Part shown: in pieces, positions 32,991 through 43,914 of the stretch | Layout of the letters: every line of letters starts with the position of its first letter | Numbering within the stretch: position 1 is the first letter of the stretch | Assembly: GCA_964017235.1 (NCBI GenBank) | Contig: OZ024930.1 | Coordinates: 150,784,221-150,848,220, forward strand | DNA length: 64,000 bases | Reading direction: 5' to 3' | Source of the DNA: Sabellastarte sp. h YS-2021 | Lineage: Eukaryota > Annelida > Polychaeta > Sabellida > Sabellidae | Notes under the pieces: model-generated | Databases searched by the model: none | What the model was told of the DNA's origin: nothing | The model's input: the letters and a program-made list of their open reading frames with translations, nothing else | Translations under genes and position numbers: made by a program

Positions 32991-33683
32991 CCATCTCTCG
33001 AGTGGGTTTTACAAGGGCTGAATCTAGATGGTATTCGTAGCCCACGAACGAAAACACCTGAGTTGGCTTTAGTTCTGATTTCTCCTGATTTATTATCCAC
33101 CCCAAGGACTGGGTTAGGTCTACCACTGCCTGAGTGTTCACTTGGGCTTCCTCCTGAGACTGGGACCTGATCGGCCAGTCGTCCAAGTATTGGTGAGGTC
33201 TGAGTCCTCTGGAAAGGGCCATTAGCTTCACCTCCTTTACAATCATTGTAAAGACCTGGGGGGCTGTGGCTAGTCCGAAAGGGAGGGAGGTGAACTGGAA
33301 CACCTGTGATCTGTGGCAAAACCTTAGGTATGGATGGATGGGAATGATACCCATTCCCCTGGAATCAGGGAGGTCCTGATGGACTCTGGAGTTTCCATTT
33401 TGAACATTTCTACGTGTAGAAAAATGTTGAGCCTGCTTAGGTCTACGACTGGCCTCCACCTTTGGTGAGGCTTGGGTACAAGAAACAGGCGACTGTAAAA
33501 CCCGAGAGATTTTACATTTTCCACCCTTTCAATTGCGTTCTTTGACAGAAGAGACTGGATACAAGTGGCCAGAGCTTGGTCTTTTTGACGGGCCTTGTAT
33601 TCTGACTGAATCAGAGGGAATCTGACCAGATTTGGTTTTGAAAGGAATGGCAGTACGTAGCCATTGGTGATAATGTTTAACAC
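32970..33683 (-). pseudogene. DIRS-3 reverse transcriptase, motif A deleted
   Basis: The first frame (to 33324) has LGFYSRLFLVPKPHQRWRPV and VDLSRLNIFLHVEMFKMETP, ending GEWVSF. The second frame resumes at IPIHPYLRF and carries FQFTSLPFGLATAPQVF (motif B), HQYLDDWPIRS (motif C) and GWIINQEKSELKPTQVF. About nine residues holding the catalytic Asp of motif A, present in DIRS-1 and DIRS-2, are lost at the junction (near 33345), together with the frame. The enzyme cannot be active. Confidence 0.82.
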
Positions 33684-35565
33684 GTTGGATGAACATTTGT
33701 TTCCCAGTCTCTTCTGAAAGAATGGAGGCGACCTCCTACTGGTGGACTGAGGGAGGCTTTTAAGGAGTCATTGGGGGGAGGGGTTTCCACGCCCTCACCC
33801 CCTGTTGTGGGGTCGAAAACGACCCATGGAGCCTCTGAAGTTCGGTCTCCCCCTACCTGAGGAAAACGATTGGTTACTGCTTTGTGAGGAGTTGCCCCCA
33901 TAGGGGCGTTTCCTGTAGGAGCCTCTTTTCTTGTTGTGGGGACCACGACAGGGCTTATTCTGATAGGGTGTGAAACCCTGAGAGTCTTTAGAGATGCCTT
34001 TTTTGAGGAGGAAGTCTTCTCCCTCCTTCACCAGTTGAGACTTGAACAAGGAGGATTGCCAAAAGGGCGAGTTCCTGAGTTCTTGGTGTCTCGTTTCCCC
34101 TAGATGTGGTTGCAAAAGGGTCATTTCGGCTTCGCGCCTTAGCAGGCCAGTGTTACCCATAGTATATAGCTCCCTCTGGATTATATGGGCCAAGGATTTG
34201 CTGAGGCATGTGAGAGCCCTATGCTGAATAAGAACAGTCTTATTCCAGAAATCTAGGTATTCACAGACTTGATCATATCCACGCTTTGCTGCTTTCTCAG
34301 GATTGGCACCTTTCTGGATCTGAGTCTTAACCTTCTTGAAGGTTGACTTTATGCCATGTTGACACTTTTCAAGAGAAGCATTGCAAGAAGATGAAGTCTT
34401 GGCAAAGGCAGCATTAAAGTTAAGCGTGAAAATATTTTGCCTAGCTTGGTGTTCCAATTCCTTAAGAATTGGTAGGGGAACCTTGCCCATGCGAGCCCCA
34501 GGGGGTTAAGGAGTAATACAGATTTTGCAAAATCTGTATTCAACTCCTGTATTTTCTCCTCATAACAGGGCTGTCTCACCTTGTACCACTTTGTAGTGGA
34601 AGGAGGAGGTTTGATATATTTACCCTCAGGTAAATTAGCGGCCTGAAAATCATGTTCAAACTTAACAAAGGCATCTTTGATAACTGAGCTGAGTGGTAGC
34701 ATAGAGGAAGGACCTCTAGGTCTGAGCTCTTGACGGTCGTTTTCATCATCCAGACCCATAACTGAAGTTGAGGACCTAGGCATAGACTCCCTGGTGTCAG
34801 GGAGAGAAAGAATATGCCTGAAGGTGTCCATCTCTTCAGCATACTGGGAGGAATGTCAGACAGAGCTACTTCCATATAATAAGGGGGCTCTGGATCATGT
34901 TGAGGTTGGTCTTGGTCAGAGAGAGCCCCAGAGGGCTTTGAAGACCTGTGTCTGGTTGCAGAGGACTGATGTTCCTCTGAGGAAGATGACACAAATCTGG
35001 ACCTAACCTTATGTTTACTCTTATCAGCATGTTTTTTTGGTTTAGCAGATGACATCCGAGGTACATCGGATTCATCATTGTATTGATCCGAGGCAGACCT
35101 TGATTCAACCTCATGCCTACTGTGAGAGTGAGAGTGTTTTTTGGGTCTATCCGAGACCTTCTTAGAAGGCTCCTCGGATGCATTAGAATTCTGATCTGAT
35201 GCAATGTGAAGATCAGATCCGAGACGTGGAGGAAGTGCTGGACCATAGTCCACATCCATTTCCTCGTTATGAGAGGTAGTTCTAGGTCTCGGAGGGGGTA
35301 GGTCCAGGTTAACAGCAGTAGTTGAGGGTACAGGCTTAGAAGTTGAAGCCGAGGTCTGATCTACCTGTGTCTGTTTTTTAGTAGTCAATTCCTTTCGGAG
35401 TGACTGGAAAGCTTCTAACATAGATGCCTGGAAAGAACCCATTTGTTGCTGTAAATGGATGTTAAGTGTGTTTCCCAGGGATTTCTCTAAATTTGATTCT
35501 ATTTTCTGCTGTAAGGCAGTACCTGGGGTGGGTGGGACAGTCTTTGCTGGCGTTTTGAGAGACAA
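33677..35565 (-). pseudogene. DIRS-3 gag-like protein, broken into frames
   Basis: Successive minus-strand frames cover an N-terminal helix-rich part (SNLEKSLGNTLNIHLQQQM, then FQSLRKELTTKK), a Ser/Arg/Lys-rich disordered middle (KKHSHSHSRHEVESRS, KHADKSKHKVRSR), a helical region (HQARQNIFTLNFNAAFAKTS, ALTCLSKSLAHIIQREL) and a Gly/Arg/Asn-rich tail. At least three frameshifts lie between them. The Cys/His-rich N-terminal module of the DIRS-1 and DIRS-2 gags is not seen here. Confidence 0.6.
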
Positions 35566-35964
35566 TGAACTAATGGGCAGTGTTCACTCTCGTCAAAAAT
35601 GAATGCGAGACAGACCGTCTCCCTTCACTTGAAAAGGCAAGACAACTGTGAAAAAATGTGAGACATGTTTTGCGTCAAGATATTTTGAAATATTTAGTTC
35701 CAATTTGGGACTGCATAAAATCTTCTTTATTTAAATAATAAGAAATAGATGCTAAACTAAAAGTTCAAATAAATAAACTATTTAATGCTGTTTTTATTTG
35801 TCACTTTTTTAAAATTTCACTTCTAAACCACATCTTAATGGCTGGGTGCTACTGTTTTTTGGGGTTATTTTTTTATTTTACTGTTATCTGGATTCATCAA
35901 ATAAATAAATAAATTGCATTTCTTCTCTTTTCTTTGAAGAAATATATATTTATATATATATATT

Positions 35965-36410
35965 CTTTGGTCAGTAGTTGTTTCGACTGTTTCGCCTGTG
36001 ACACAATATGCAGAAGATGAGTTTAAAATTTGACATAAAGCACGGAAATCTCGTGAGAATACCCGAATTATCGCGTGAATTACTGTTAGCCGGATGTATC
36101 AAATAAAATAAACTCACTTTCATGTCTTTCTCACCTATTTCTATGAGGAAATATGTACGTCGTCGCTTCCGATAATAGATGAATTTCTTTGGTCAGTAGT
36201 TGTTTCAACTGTTTCGCCTGTGACACTATAAGCAAAAGACGAGTTTAAAAATCGACAAAAAGCACAGAAATCTCGCGAGAATTCGGGTGGTGAATTACTG
36301 TTAGCTGGATATATAAAATAAAATAAACTGCCCTTCATGATTTTCTCACCCATTTTTGAGGAAATATGTACGTCGTCGCTTCCGATAATAGACGAATTTC
36401 TTCAGTCAGT
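35965..36410. repeat. Two tandem copies of about 225 bp in the DIRS-3 leader
   Basis: GGTCAGTAGTTGTTTCRACTG, GAATTACTGTTAGC and GAGGAAATATGTACGTCGTC occur in the same order at 35970-36180 and 36190-36410. The leader is otherwise unassigned; an ACGCAATAAAA like a DIRS end occurs at about 36504-36516. Confidence 0.7.
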
Positions 36411-36771
36411 TTTGAGTGTTTCGTCTGGTAGTGACAGCACAGGCGCGTTGGTGAGTTGGTTAGATCTCGGTTTGTCTTTATTCGTTTGGTGGGACGACAT
36501 TTTAAACGCAATAAAAAAGACGTACTAAAAAGCCTGAACCGAGGAAAACTCAAAACACGCAAACATAAAGAAAAATACTTATCCTGTCAAAATGGAAATT
36601 TTACAGAATAATCTATGATATATATTAAATGAAATGACCAAAAATCAACATCCAACAACACGTATATGCTGAGATATAGATGAAAATATCTGTGTAAACG
36701 ACAGACGCTACATATCCACGCGGCCAATGAGAAAGTAAGACGAGAGGTCAAAGGTTACCACAAGACGACGA

Positions 36772-36870
36772 CTGGAGGCTACGGCCAACTATAAATGTCT
36801 ATTTTTCTTAGACGTTGGCCTGATGCCTTGCGGTCATCCGAGAACACCATTAAGTCCCACATGGTAAGCT
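36772..36870. repeat. DIRS-3 long terminal inverted repeat, right copy
   Basis: CTGGAGGCTACGGCCAACTA to CCCACATGGTAAGCT. Continues into TATTGTAGCGCAATAAAA at the very end of the element (36887). Confidence 0.85.
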
Positions 36871-36887
36871 ATTGTAGCGCAATAAAA

Positions 36888-37195
36888 GCATTTATTCATT
36901 TTACTAGCTATTATTCTGCCATCCAAAGAGATATAGTTCTGCAACTTAACTATGTGGTAGATTACCCAAACGTAGGTGAAGGAATTATTAAGAAGAAATG
37001 CCTATGTATAACACTTTTAGAGATAAAAGACATTTACTCATTTTAGTAGCTATTACTCTGCAATCCAAAGAGCTACAGTTCAGCAAATTCACTATGTGGT
37101 AGATCACCCAAACGTAGGTGAATGACTTATTTAGAAGAAATTGCTTACCTGCAATATTTTTAAAGATAAAAGGTATTTACTCATTTTAGTATAAT
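36888..37195. repeat. Satellite E' array right of DIRS-3
   Basis: Resumes the unit broken at 28266 (GCATTTATTCATTTTACTAG) and continues for about two units towards the cyclophilin exon. Confidence 0.85.
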
Positions 37196-37489
37196 CATAC
37201 TTCCAACTCCTAAGGGAAGTGAAACTAGGACATTAGAGTACAAGTCTTGCAACACATTTCAAACAAACAAATACAAAATACATTTGAAAACTACTTGCCC
37301 AATGTTTTTATGAATAAACTGTATTACATAGGCTTTGAAAGAAAATTCAATTTTAAAAGTGCACCCATTACTTGAACCTGAAACATGCAGTACTTTCACT
37401 GGATGAGACTGATTTTTCTGTTAATAGCCAATGTCTAAACTTTTTAAATTACAATCAACTGAGCAATCTGTTTGGTTTCTTTTCAGTAC
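37196..37489. other. Intron 1, unassigned next to the exon donor
   Basis: AT-rich; nothing recognised. Confidence 0.35.
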
Positions 37490-37691
37490 CTTGTATCATG
37501 AAGTCTTTGATAACTCGGTGAAACAAGCTTCCTTTGTAACCTTTTCCTGGTTCACGTTGTGACAACTGCACAAAGTTATCCACAGTTTTGGGAACTATAT
37601 CCCCAAAGAGACCAAACACGATTCTTCCAATTTTTTCTTCACCAATTGCCATGTCAAAGTACACCTTCTTTGTTACCAATGCATCTTTAGC
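37490..37691 (-). CDS. Cyclophilin exon (N-terminal half of the PPIase domain)
   Basis: The minus strand after a TTTCAG acceptor encodes [20 protein letters not shown] and continues through [19 protein letters not shown] to [11 protein letters not shown], ending at CAAG|GTACTG. This is the first half of a cyclophilin domain, which catalyses cis-trans isomerisation of peptidyl-proline bonds. The [11 protein letters not shown] motif contains the catalytic Arg and the Phe/Met/Gln of the substrate pocket (CypA Arg55, Phe60, Met61, Gln63). The KVYFD start and the spacing match secretory cyclophilins B and C, whose signal peptide lies on an earlier exon. The exon is open at its 5' end (phase 0) and ends in phase 1, matching the next exon. 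Downstream (lower coordinates) lies the 27.4 kb intron. Confidence 0.9.
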
Positions 37692-38676
37692 CTGAAATTT
37701 TTAAATACACCTACTAAAATAAAGCTTTTTCTGATGTCAGAACCTCAAAATGGCCCACCCATACTCCAAATTTTAAATCATAGTTTACACTGATGCTGTT
37801 AAGCTGAGGGCAAAAGTGGGGTAAAAAAAGTTGAATTCAAGCAACACCCAAGTTGTACAGTCAATTGTATTTGTGTGTGAAATATGTATATTTCAGTTTT
37901 ACAAATCACAACTAGAAAAATAGCATCAGAGATACTGAATTGTCAGTACCCGACAGCCCAGGGAAATAACATTGGACACCATTACATACAGAACTTATGT
38001 GTACGTTATTGAAAGTTACAGTAATACATAGGCTGGATTGTGAGCGATAAAATAGAACTAGGGATGTTATGCGGGGTTTTACAGAGCAACTTTTCGCGTC
38101 TTAGCCAATCAGAATCGCGGACACAGCCGTGTCATGTTAGAATGAAAGTTACAGTAATACATAGGCTGGAGTATTGCTTTGCAAAAGAATGAGGAATTGT
38201 CTTTGCACAGCAAAAACAAAGCATCCCAATGAGCTATAGCAATGTGGGAAAAATCACAGTATCTTGCTCTGTTTAAGATAAATGTGCTTTTTCCACTTTA
38301 CATAAAAATTCAAGCTGGCCACAATTTCCACCAAAAAATGGCAGAACGATTTTTGGTAAAAGCTGGCAGATGACTTCATATACCTTCTGGGTAAAAAATG
38401 TGGACAAAATCACTGTATCTTACACCGTTTCCAAGATAATCATGTTTTTTAATTTTATGCAGCACGTCAAGATAGCCAATCAAATCATAACATTTAATTT
38501 TTGTATCTGATCACTTTCGAAAGTTGATGACTTCCAGACATCACGAACAAAACTACTTGCCACATTTTATGCAAATAGGTGAATCGCTTTTTAAGTTATC
38601 ATCCAGAAAAACAGTTAGCACACCCCTTTAAAAACATTTTTTGGTCATGTGACTTCTCTGATTGGTGGAAATGTCA
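37692..38676. other. Upstream intron of the cyclophilin gene
   Basis: Contains a short dispersed repeat copy at 37917-37975 (AAATAGCATCAGAGAT). A 27-bp direct repeat, GAAAGTTACAGTAATACATA followed by GGCTGGA, lies at 38011-38037 and 38144-38170 around a 106-bp CpG-rich segment with CCAATCA. No upstream coding exon could be recognised. Confidence 0.5.
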
Positions 38677-39139
38677 GGGGCCGATTCCACAAAGGGACTT
38701 AAGTCCAGATTTAGACTTAAATTTAAGACTTTGGTCTTAAATTTTGTCAAAAGAATGTTAAGTCTTGGGGTTTAGACTTAGCGGATTTCACAAAGCAGCT
38801 AAGTCCATGAAATTGCTAAGTCAGTGGACTTAACTTTAAGTCTGGGAGGTAGTGGGCTTAAATTTTGTAAAGAGGACTTAAATATGGTTGCCATAAACTT
38901 TTCTCCACTTCAAAATTTGAAATGGCTGTAAATAAAGTATAACTATACAGAACACCTCTGACCTCACTAAAGTAGTCTTTCGGAAGTTTATATGTGGCAA
39001 CAAGGTTTTCCATTTCAAAACAGCCCTTATACTTAGACAAAATACATCAGATGAAGGATATATGGCACGCATATTATATTTTGAATAGATATAAAAGGTC
39101 ACATGACACAAAAAACCACTGTGGTTATTTGATAGGCAG

Positions 39140-41515
39140 AGGATATTTACCCAACGGCTGTGTACGCTACATCAGTTTCACTGCTAGCGTACCCAACGGT
39201 TGTGTAGGCAAGATCTATTCGACTGCTAGCGTACCCAACGGTTGGGTACACAAGATTTATATCACTGCTAGCGTACCCAACGGTTGGGTATGCTAACAGA
39301 GATATCAGTCTAGCGTATCCAACGGCTGTGTACCCAAGATTTATATCAGCGCTAGTGTGCCCAACGACTGTGAACATACATTACTGGCATACCCAACTAC
39401 CCTGCACCCCAGGCATTGAACCCTATGTTCCCAAAGGATGTGTACACTAGATCAGTTTCACTGCTAGCATAGCCAATGGTTGGGTACGCTAACAGGGATA
39501 TCGGTCTATCGTGCCCAACGGCTGTGTACGCAAGATTTATATCAGTGCTAGTAGTGCTGGGACGAGTTGACGGAAACTCGAGTTACAACTCGATGGGCGA
39601 TAATTGGGGGTCGCATCGATTTGCGCAAGTCAAACTCGAGTTTTTGAAAACGTATATATTTTCACCATCTAAGGCTGACACTTCACCAAAACAATAGAAA
39701 TATCTGAAATTTTCAAAAATATATTGTATTTTTACTTTATTCTTGCTTAAATCAATGAAGATTTAACTTAAATTATATCGCGAAAGACCATTTCCAGTTC
39801 AAAGTTTTGCCTCATGTACGGTTATGTAAAATATTTTCGCTAACAAACGAAATACTTTATCCCGAAAATTACTCGAGTTTGACTCGAGTTCAACTCGCTT
39901 CTAACAAGTGATGCTCGATCTTTCATTTAAGCTGGCGATCCCACCACTAAGTGCTAGTTTGTCCAACAGCTGTGTATATAAAAAACTATATACACTACTG
40001 GCATACCCAACTACCCTGCACCCAAGGCACTGAACCCTATGTTCCCAATGGCTGTGTACACTAGATCAGTTTCACTGCTAGTGTAGCCAATGGTTGGGTA
40101 CGCAAGATGCATTACACTGCTAGCGTTCCCAGCGGTTCTGTACGCTAGCAGGGATATCAGTCTCAATCTAGCGAACACAATGCTTGTGTATGTAAGATCT
40201 ATTTCACTGCTAGCATACCCAACGGTTGTGAACGCTGGCAGTGATATTGGTCTAGCATAACCAACGGTTGTGTACGCAAGATTTATATCGCAGCTAGCCT
40301 ACCCAATGGCTGTATACATACACTACTGGCATACCCAACTACCCTGCACTCAAGGCAGTGAACCCTATGTTCCCAATGGTTGTGCACCCTAGGTCGATAG
40401 CTTTCTTAGCATACCCAACAGTTGTGTATGCAAGATCTATTTCACTGCTAGCCTACCCAACGGTTGTGTACGTTAGCAGTGATATGGGTCTAGCTTACCC
40501 AAAGACTGTGTATGGAAGACCCATATCACTGCTAGCATACCCAACAGCTGTGTATGTACACTAACGGCATACCCAACTATCCTGCAATCAAAGCAGTGAA
40601 CCCTTTGTTCCCAATGGTTGTGCACCCTACATCAATAGCATTGTTAGTGTACCCAACTGTTGTGTACATAAGATGTATTTCACTGCTAGTGTACCCAACG
40701 GTTGTGTAACAGTGATATTGGTCTAGCCTACCCAACGGTTGTGTACACAAGATCTATATCACTGCTAGCATACCCAACGGCTGTGTATGTACACTAATGG
40801 CATATGCAACTCTCCTGCATCCAGTTAAAGCACTAAGTTCTGTTTTCCCAATGGTTATGTACCCTAGATTAACGTCATTGATATTTTCTTTTGTTAGTGT
40901 AACCAAAAGCTGTTTAAGGTACTGGCATACCCAACTACCCTGTACCCAAGGCAGTAACTCTGTGTTCCCAATGGTTTTGCACCCAAGATCAGTATCATTG
41001 CTTGCATACCCAGTGGCTGTGTACTCAAGATCCATATCACTGCTAGCGTACCCAGCAGTTGTGATATTGGTCTAGTGTACCCAGTGGCTGTGCACACAAG
41101 ATCTATATCGCTGCTAGTGTACCCAACAACTCCAATTTTTTTACAGCCTGCCCAATTTCTCATTACCCAAGGTAGTATGCACTCAATGGTTGTGCACTCG
41201 ATATCAGTACCCTTCATAGCGTACTCAACAGGTCTGTATCCAAGGCATTGTGAAGTACGTAATTAGTTTTTAAGGAATTTTTTGAGTAGTCAGAAATGGG
41301 CCAAGGACCACTCTCTGAATTAAACTTATTCAGCTTATTGTTACATTTTAAAGTTAATTTAAGGATGAAGTGATTAAAATATGGGTACACTAGCACTGAT
41401 CTTGTGTACATAGCCGTTGGGTACGCTAGCGATGATATAAATCTTGTATACACAGCCGTTGGGTATGCTAGACCAATATCACAACTAGTGTACACAGCCG
41501 TTGGGTAAATAACCA
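39140..41515. repeat. Satellite H (about 42-bp units), mostly direct, inverted at the right end
   Basis: Units read GTACCCAACGGTTGTGTACG with AAGATTTATATCACTGCTAGC, with a 42-bp period at 39183-39267 and many diverged copies to about 41230. At 41385-41510 the units are inverted (CACAGCCGTTGGGTACGCTAG). Longer-range repeats (CATACCCAACTACCCTGCAC) recur near 39388, 40000, 40330, 40568 and 40926. Confidence 0.85.
39552..39949. mobile_element. 398-bp hAT-like MITE with 8-bp target duplication
   Basis: Starts TAGTGCTGGGACGAG and ends with the inverted CGATCCCACCACTA. It is flanked by AGTGCTAG on both sides (39544-39551 and 39950-39957), which is part of the satellite H unit it interrupts. Inner inverted blocks of AACTCGAGTT follow. 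An 8-bp duplication and TAGNGNTGGGA-type ends fit hAT elements. Confidence 0.88.
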
Positions 41516-41666
41516 CTCCGTATTTTGATAAGCTTGGACTTAGCTAAGTCACCTTTGTGAAATCCATTTTAAGTCCCAGACCTAGCTAAGACCAAAGTCT
41601 TAGATTTAAGTCCCCAACTTAGCCAATAAAGGGACTTAGTTTAAGTCCTTTAGTGAAATCGGCCCC

Positions 41667-42178
41667 ATATTCAGAATAGTTTCCTACAGCTACTGCATAC
41701 ATGCACCAAATTTGAATAGCATCCGCCAAGTGGCTGCTGAGCTTTAGCTCTTGCAGGAGGCTTAATCAAGAATTCACAAGAAAATTGTGAACCTACCAAA
41801 TTCTTTTGATTGATATTTAAGATTTCAAAATAGGAACAGTTCTATGTCCCTTCCTGGGCTCCGTAAAACCCGTACATTGGCTATACTGCTGTAAATATGT
41901 CCCGTTCGCTAAGGTGACATCACCGACCCCCCGACCCCCCCTACATGGGAGGACACAAAGATAAACGGTCTGGAGAACTTTTCAAATATGTCAGTTGCAC
42001 CAGTAATCATGCTACTTAATAAAAAATATCAATAAAGTATGTGATAAAACAAGTTTACACTAAGTTCTCCACAACTATAAAATACTTCAGGCATTATTTA
42101 TGCTGAATTATGAAGAAAATATCCACTGAAATGCTGAAAAATATTTGTTACATTAATTTAATTTTGAATGTCAAAGGT
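41667..42178. other. Unassigned
   Basis: No gene. GGACACAAAGATAAACGGTC at 41950-41970 matches sequence at 45537-45556 and, inverted and diverged, near 42990-43015. Confidence 0.35.
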
Positions 42179-42180
42179 TA

Positions 42181-42371
42181 GTGGTGGTGGACCAGTTCAC
42201 GCCCGGGTACCAATTCATGCCCACCCTCAATTTTCTTGAAGATTTATAATTTTTCATAGAGAATATGTTTACCACATTATAGATAATCATCAAATTGATC
42301 ATATACATTTGTAATTTATTGTTTAACTGTGATTGTTTTGGATAAATTTACGTGAACTGGTCCACCACCAC
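42181..42371. mobile_element. 191-bp MITE with perfect 21-bp inverted ends and TA duplication
   Basis: GTGGTGGTGGACCAGTTCAC (42181-42200) and its inverted copy ending at 42371 are identical, and TA flanks each side (42179-42180 and 42372-42373). Size, perfect ends and TA target fit a Tc1/mariner-type MITE. Confidence 0.82.
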
Positions 42372-42373
42372 TA

Positions 42374-43900
42374 TATGTCACAGGGTTACTGATCCAGTTT
42401 TCATGCTATCTGTTGGCTATTTCATAAACTTTAAAATTAAACAATTTTTGCACAATATTATACACAAACAAAGACATAACTGTTGAACTCTACACAATAA
42501 ACTTTCCAATAGTGTTTTAATTGTAAAAAATGGTTATGTATTGGCAGATTTACAAGCAATTAATTAACAAAATTTCACATTGCATTGATAAAAATTTATT
42601 GGCACACAAACTATTGCATGAACCCAAAATAAGGACTAAAAGAGTTTAACAAGTGATATCCAAGTACCTGATTCAACTACAGAAATGATAAAAGTATCAT
42701 TTCAAAGAAAAATACCAGTATATTTTGTCAGTTTTTATTTGAAGAAATTTAGTTTTATATTGGCTGAGATATTGTTAAATATGCTGCAAACACACGAAAA
42801 CTACAGTAGTGCTAGCACGAAAACTGGACCATCGACCATAAGTGGTGTAAACAACAAATTTTCACAAACTAAGAAACAGAATATGAAGTAGACTTAAACA
42901 AAGCTTGTTAAGATATTTCTTATTTATTTTGTTCAATTTAATTATTTATACCACTAAAACGAGCCAAGATCTGAAAACGTTTATCTTCGTGTCCAGTTTA
43001 TCTTTATGTCCACCATAATGACACCCACCTCTATGGTGAACAATACTGCTAAACACAACAAACAACTGAAGATAGTCATGTCAGTACGGTATGTCTTTGA
43101 AAAGCCACATAAACTTTGCCACATCACAGTTATGTAGCGTTCTTACTGGCCGTAAACACGACCTCACAGCCTGTAAATTTGTCAAGAACGGTGTCACAGG
43201 TGGTATTTACGGACCGGTATTTACGACTAGTGAGTAGGTGCCTCCAGAAACTTTCCAATTTGTGACCTTCACCTCTAATGACAACGAAAATGGAGGATAC
43301 ACGTGCGTTCGTTATAAAAAACATGTTTCGGTACTCTGGATTTTGATAAATAACATTGGAAAAGGTTTAATAAATGATATATGCATCATTTGCATGGCGG
43401 ATAACGAAATATTATGATTTCTTTTATTTATTTCTCTTTGTCATTTGTGTTTGTTTACATACACACATAAACACACAGGCGGTGAATTGTTAAGAACGGT
43501 CAAAACTTTCCACTGGTACTATATACGTACTCACAGGTCCTCAGAGGTGGTACGCACCACTCGTGAATTTTCGTCTGAATGCAGCGTTAGTGCGGGTGTT
43601 TGTATTTTTCTTCTAAGTCCATTCTAAGCCACGGATCTCATTTATTATTGTATTTTATTGTTGTTAAATGATAGTTTAAGAAATAAATTGTACATATATC
43701 GATAACTTTCAACAGTATGTTAGATATTATATTAAATAAAGTGTTTTCGGATTATAATATAACCATTTCTGCGCATGCGCGATGGCGTGAAAACGGGTAA
43801 AAAGACAGAAGAAACGGTAAATTATAAAAGTCGGAACCGGATTCGGAACCGGATTTTTTTCCCGGATCGCACCTCTATCGCACTTCTTTATCGCACCACT
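42374..43900. other. Unassigned, AT-rich
   Basis: No supportable coding region, although short frames exist. No satellite. Contains a CpG-richer patch at 43130-43310. Confidence 0.35.
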
Positions 43901-43914
43901 AGATCTACATCGGC

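Larger units (their letters stand above)
28267..36887 (-). mobile_element. DIRS-3: DIRS-like retrotransposon with terminal and internal repeats, internally deleted
   Basis: A 35-bp inverted repeat with one mismatch lies at 28530-28564 and 36853-36887. A longer inverted copy of about 99 bp lies at 28309-28407 and 36772-36870. Between them the left side also carries the junction-like internal complementary region (28490-28564). The order on the minus strand is gag, RT, RNase H, recombinase tail. RT motif A and most of the recombinase are deleted, and a satellite-bearing element is inserted at about 28958-32062. The flanking satellite E' unit joins across it without a target duplication, as known for DIRS. 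Confidence 0.85.
5383..37691 (-). other. Cyclophilin gene (secretory B/C-like), span of three visible exons
   Basis: Exons at 37490-37691, 9962-10084 and 5383-5612 join in phase: both introns are phase 1, and donors and acceptors are GT and AG. Together they give 185 codons including the stop. Intron 1 is about 27.4 kb (10085-37489) and intron 2 about 4.3 kb (5613-9961). The first exon shown opens at an acceptor, so at least one more upstream exon must exist, carrying the start and, for this class, a signal peptide. It was not recognised above 37691. The long intron is packed with DIRS elements and satellites. Confidence 0.85.
38677..41666. mobile_element. 3.0 kb element with long inverted ends rich in GACTTAAGTC motifs
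   Basis: Ends are GGGGCCGATTCCACAAAGGG (38677-38696) and the inverted GTGAAATCGGCCCC (41653-41666). The inverted similarity extends about 180 bp inward through TAAGACTTTGGTCTTA-like and TAGCTAAGTC sequence on both sides. The interior is satellite H with one nested hAT-like element. No protein is encoded. No clear target duplication was found, so the superfamily is open. Confidence 0.75.

Noticed and set aside
32104..33459. One continuous 451-codon DIRS-3 protein
   Set aside because: It reads RT, then an out-of-frame passage over RNase H, then the recombinase tail; RNase H is in another frame, so the continuity is accidental.
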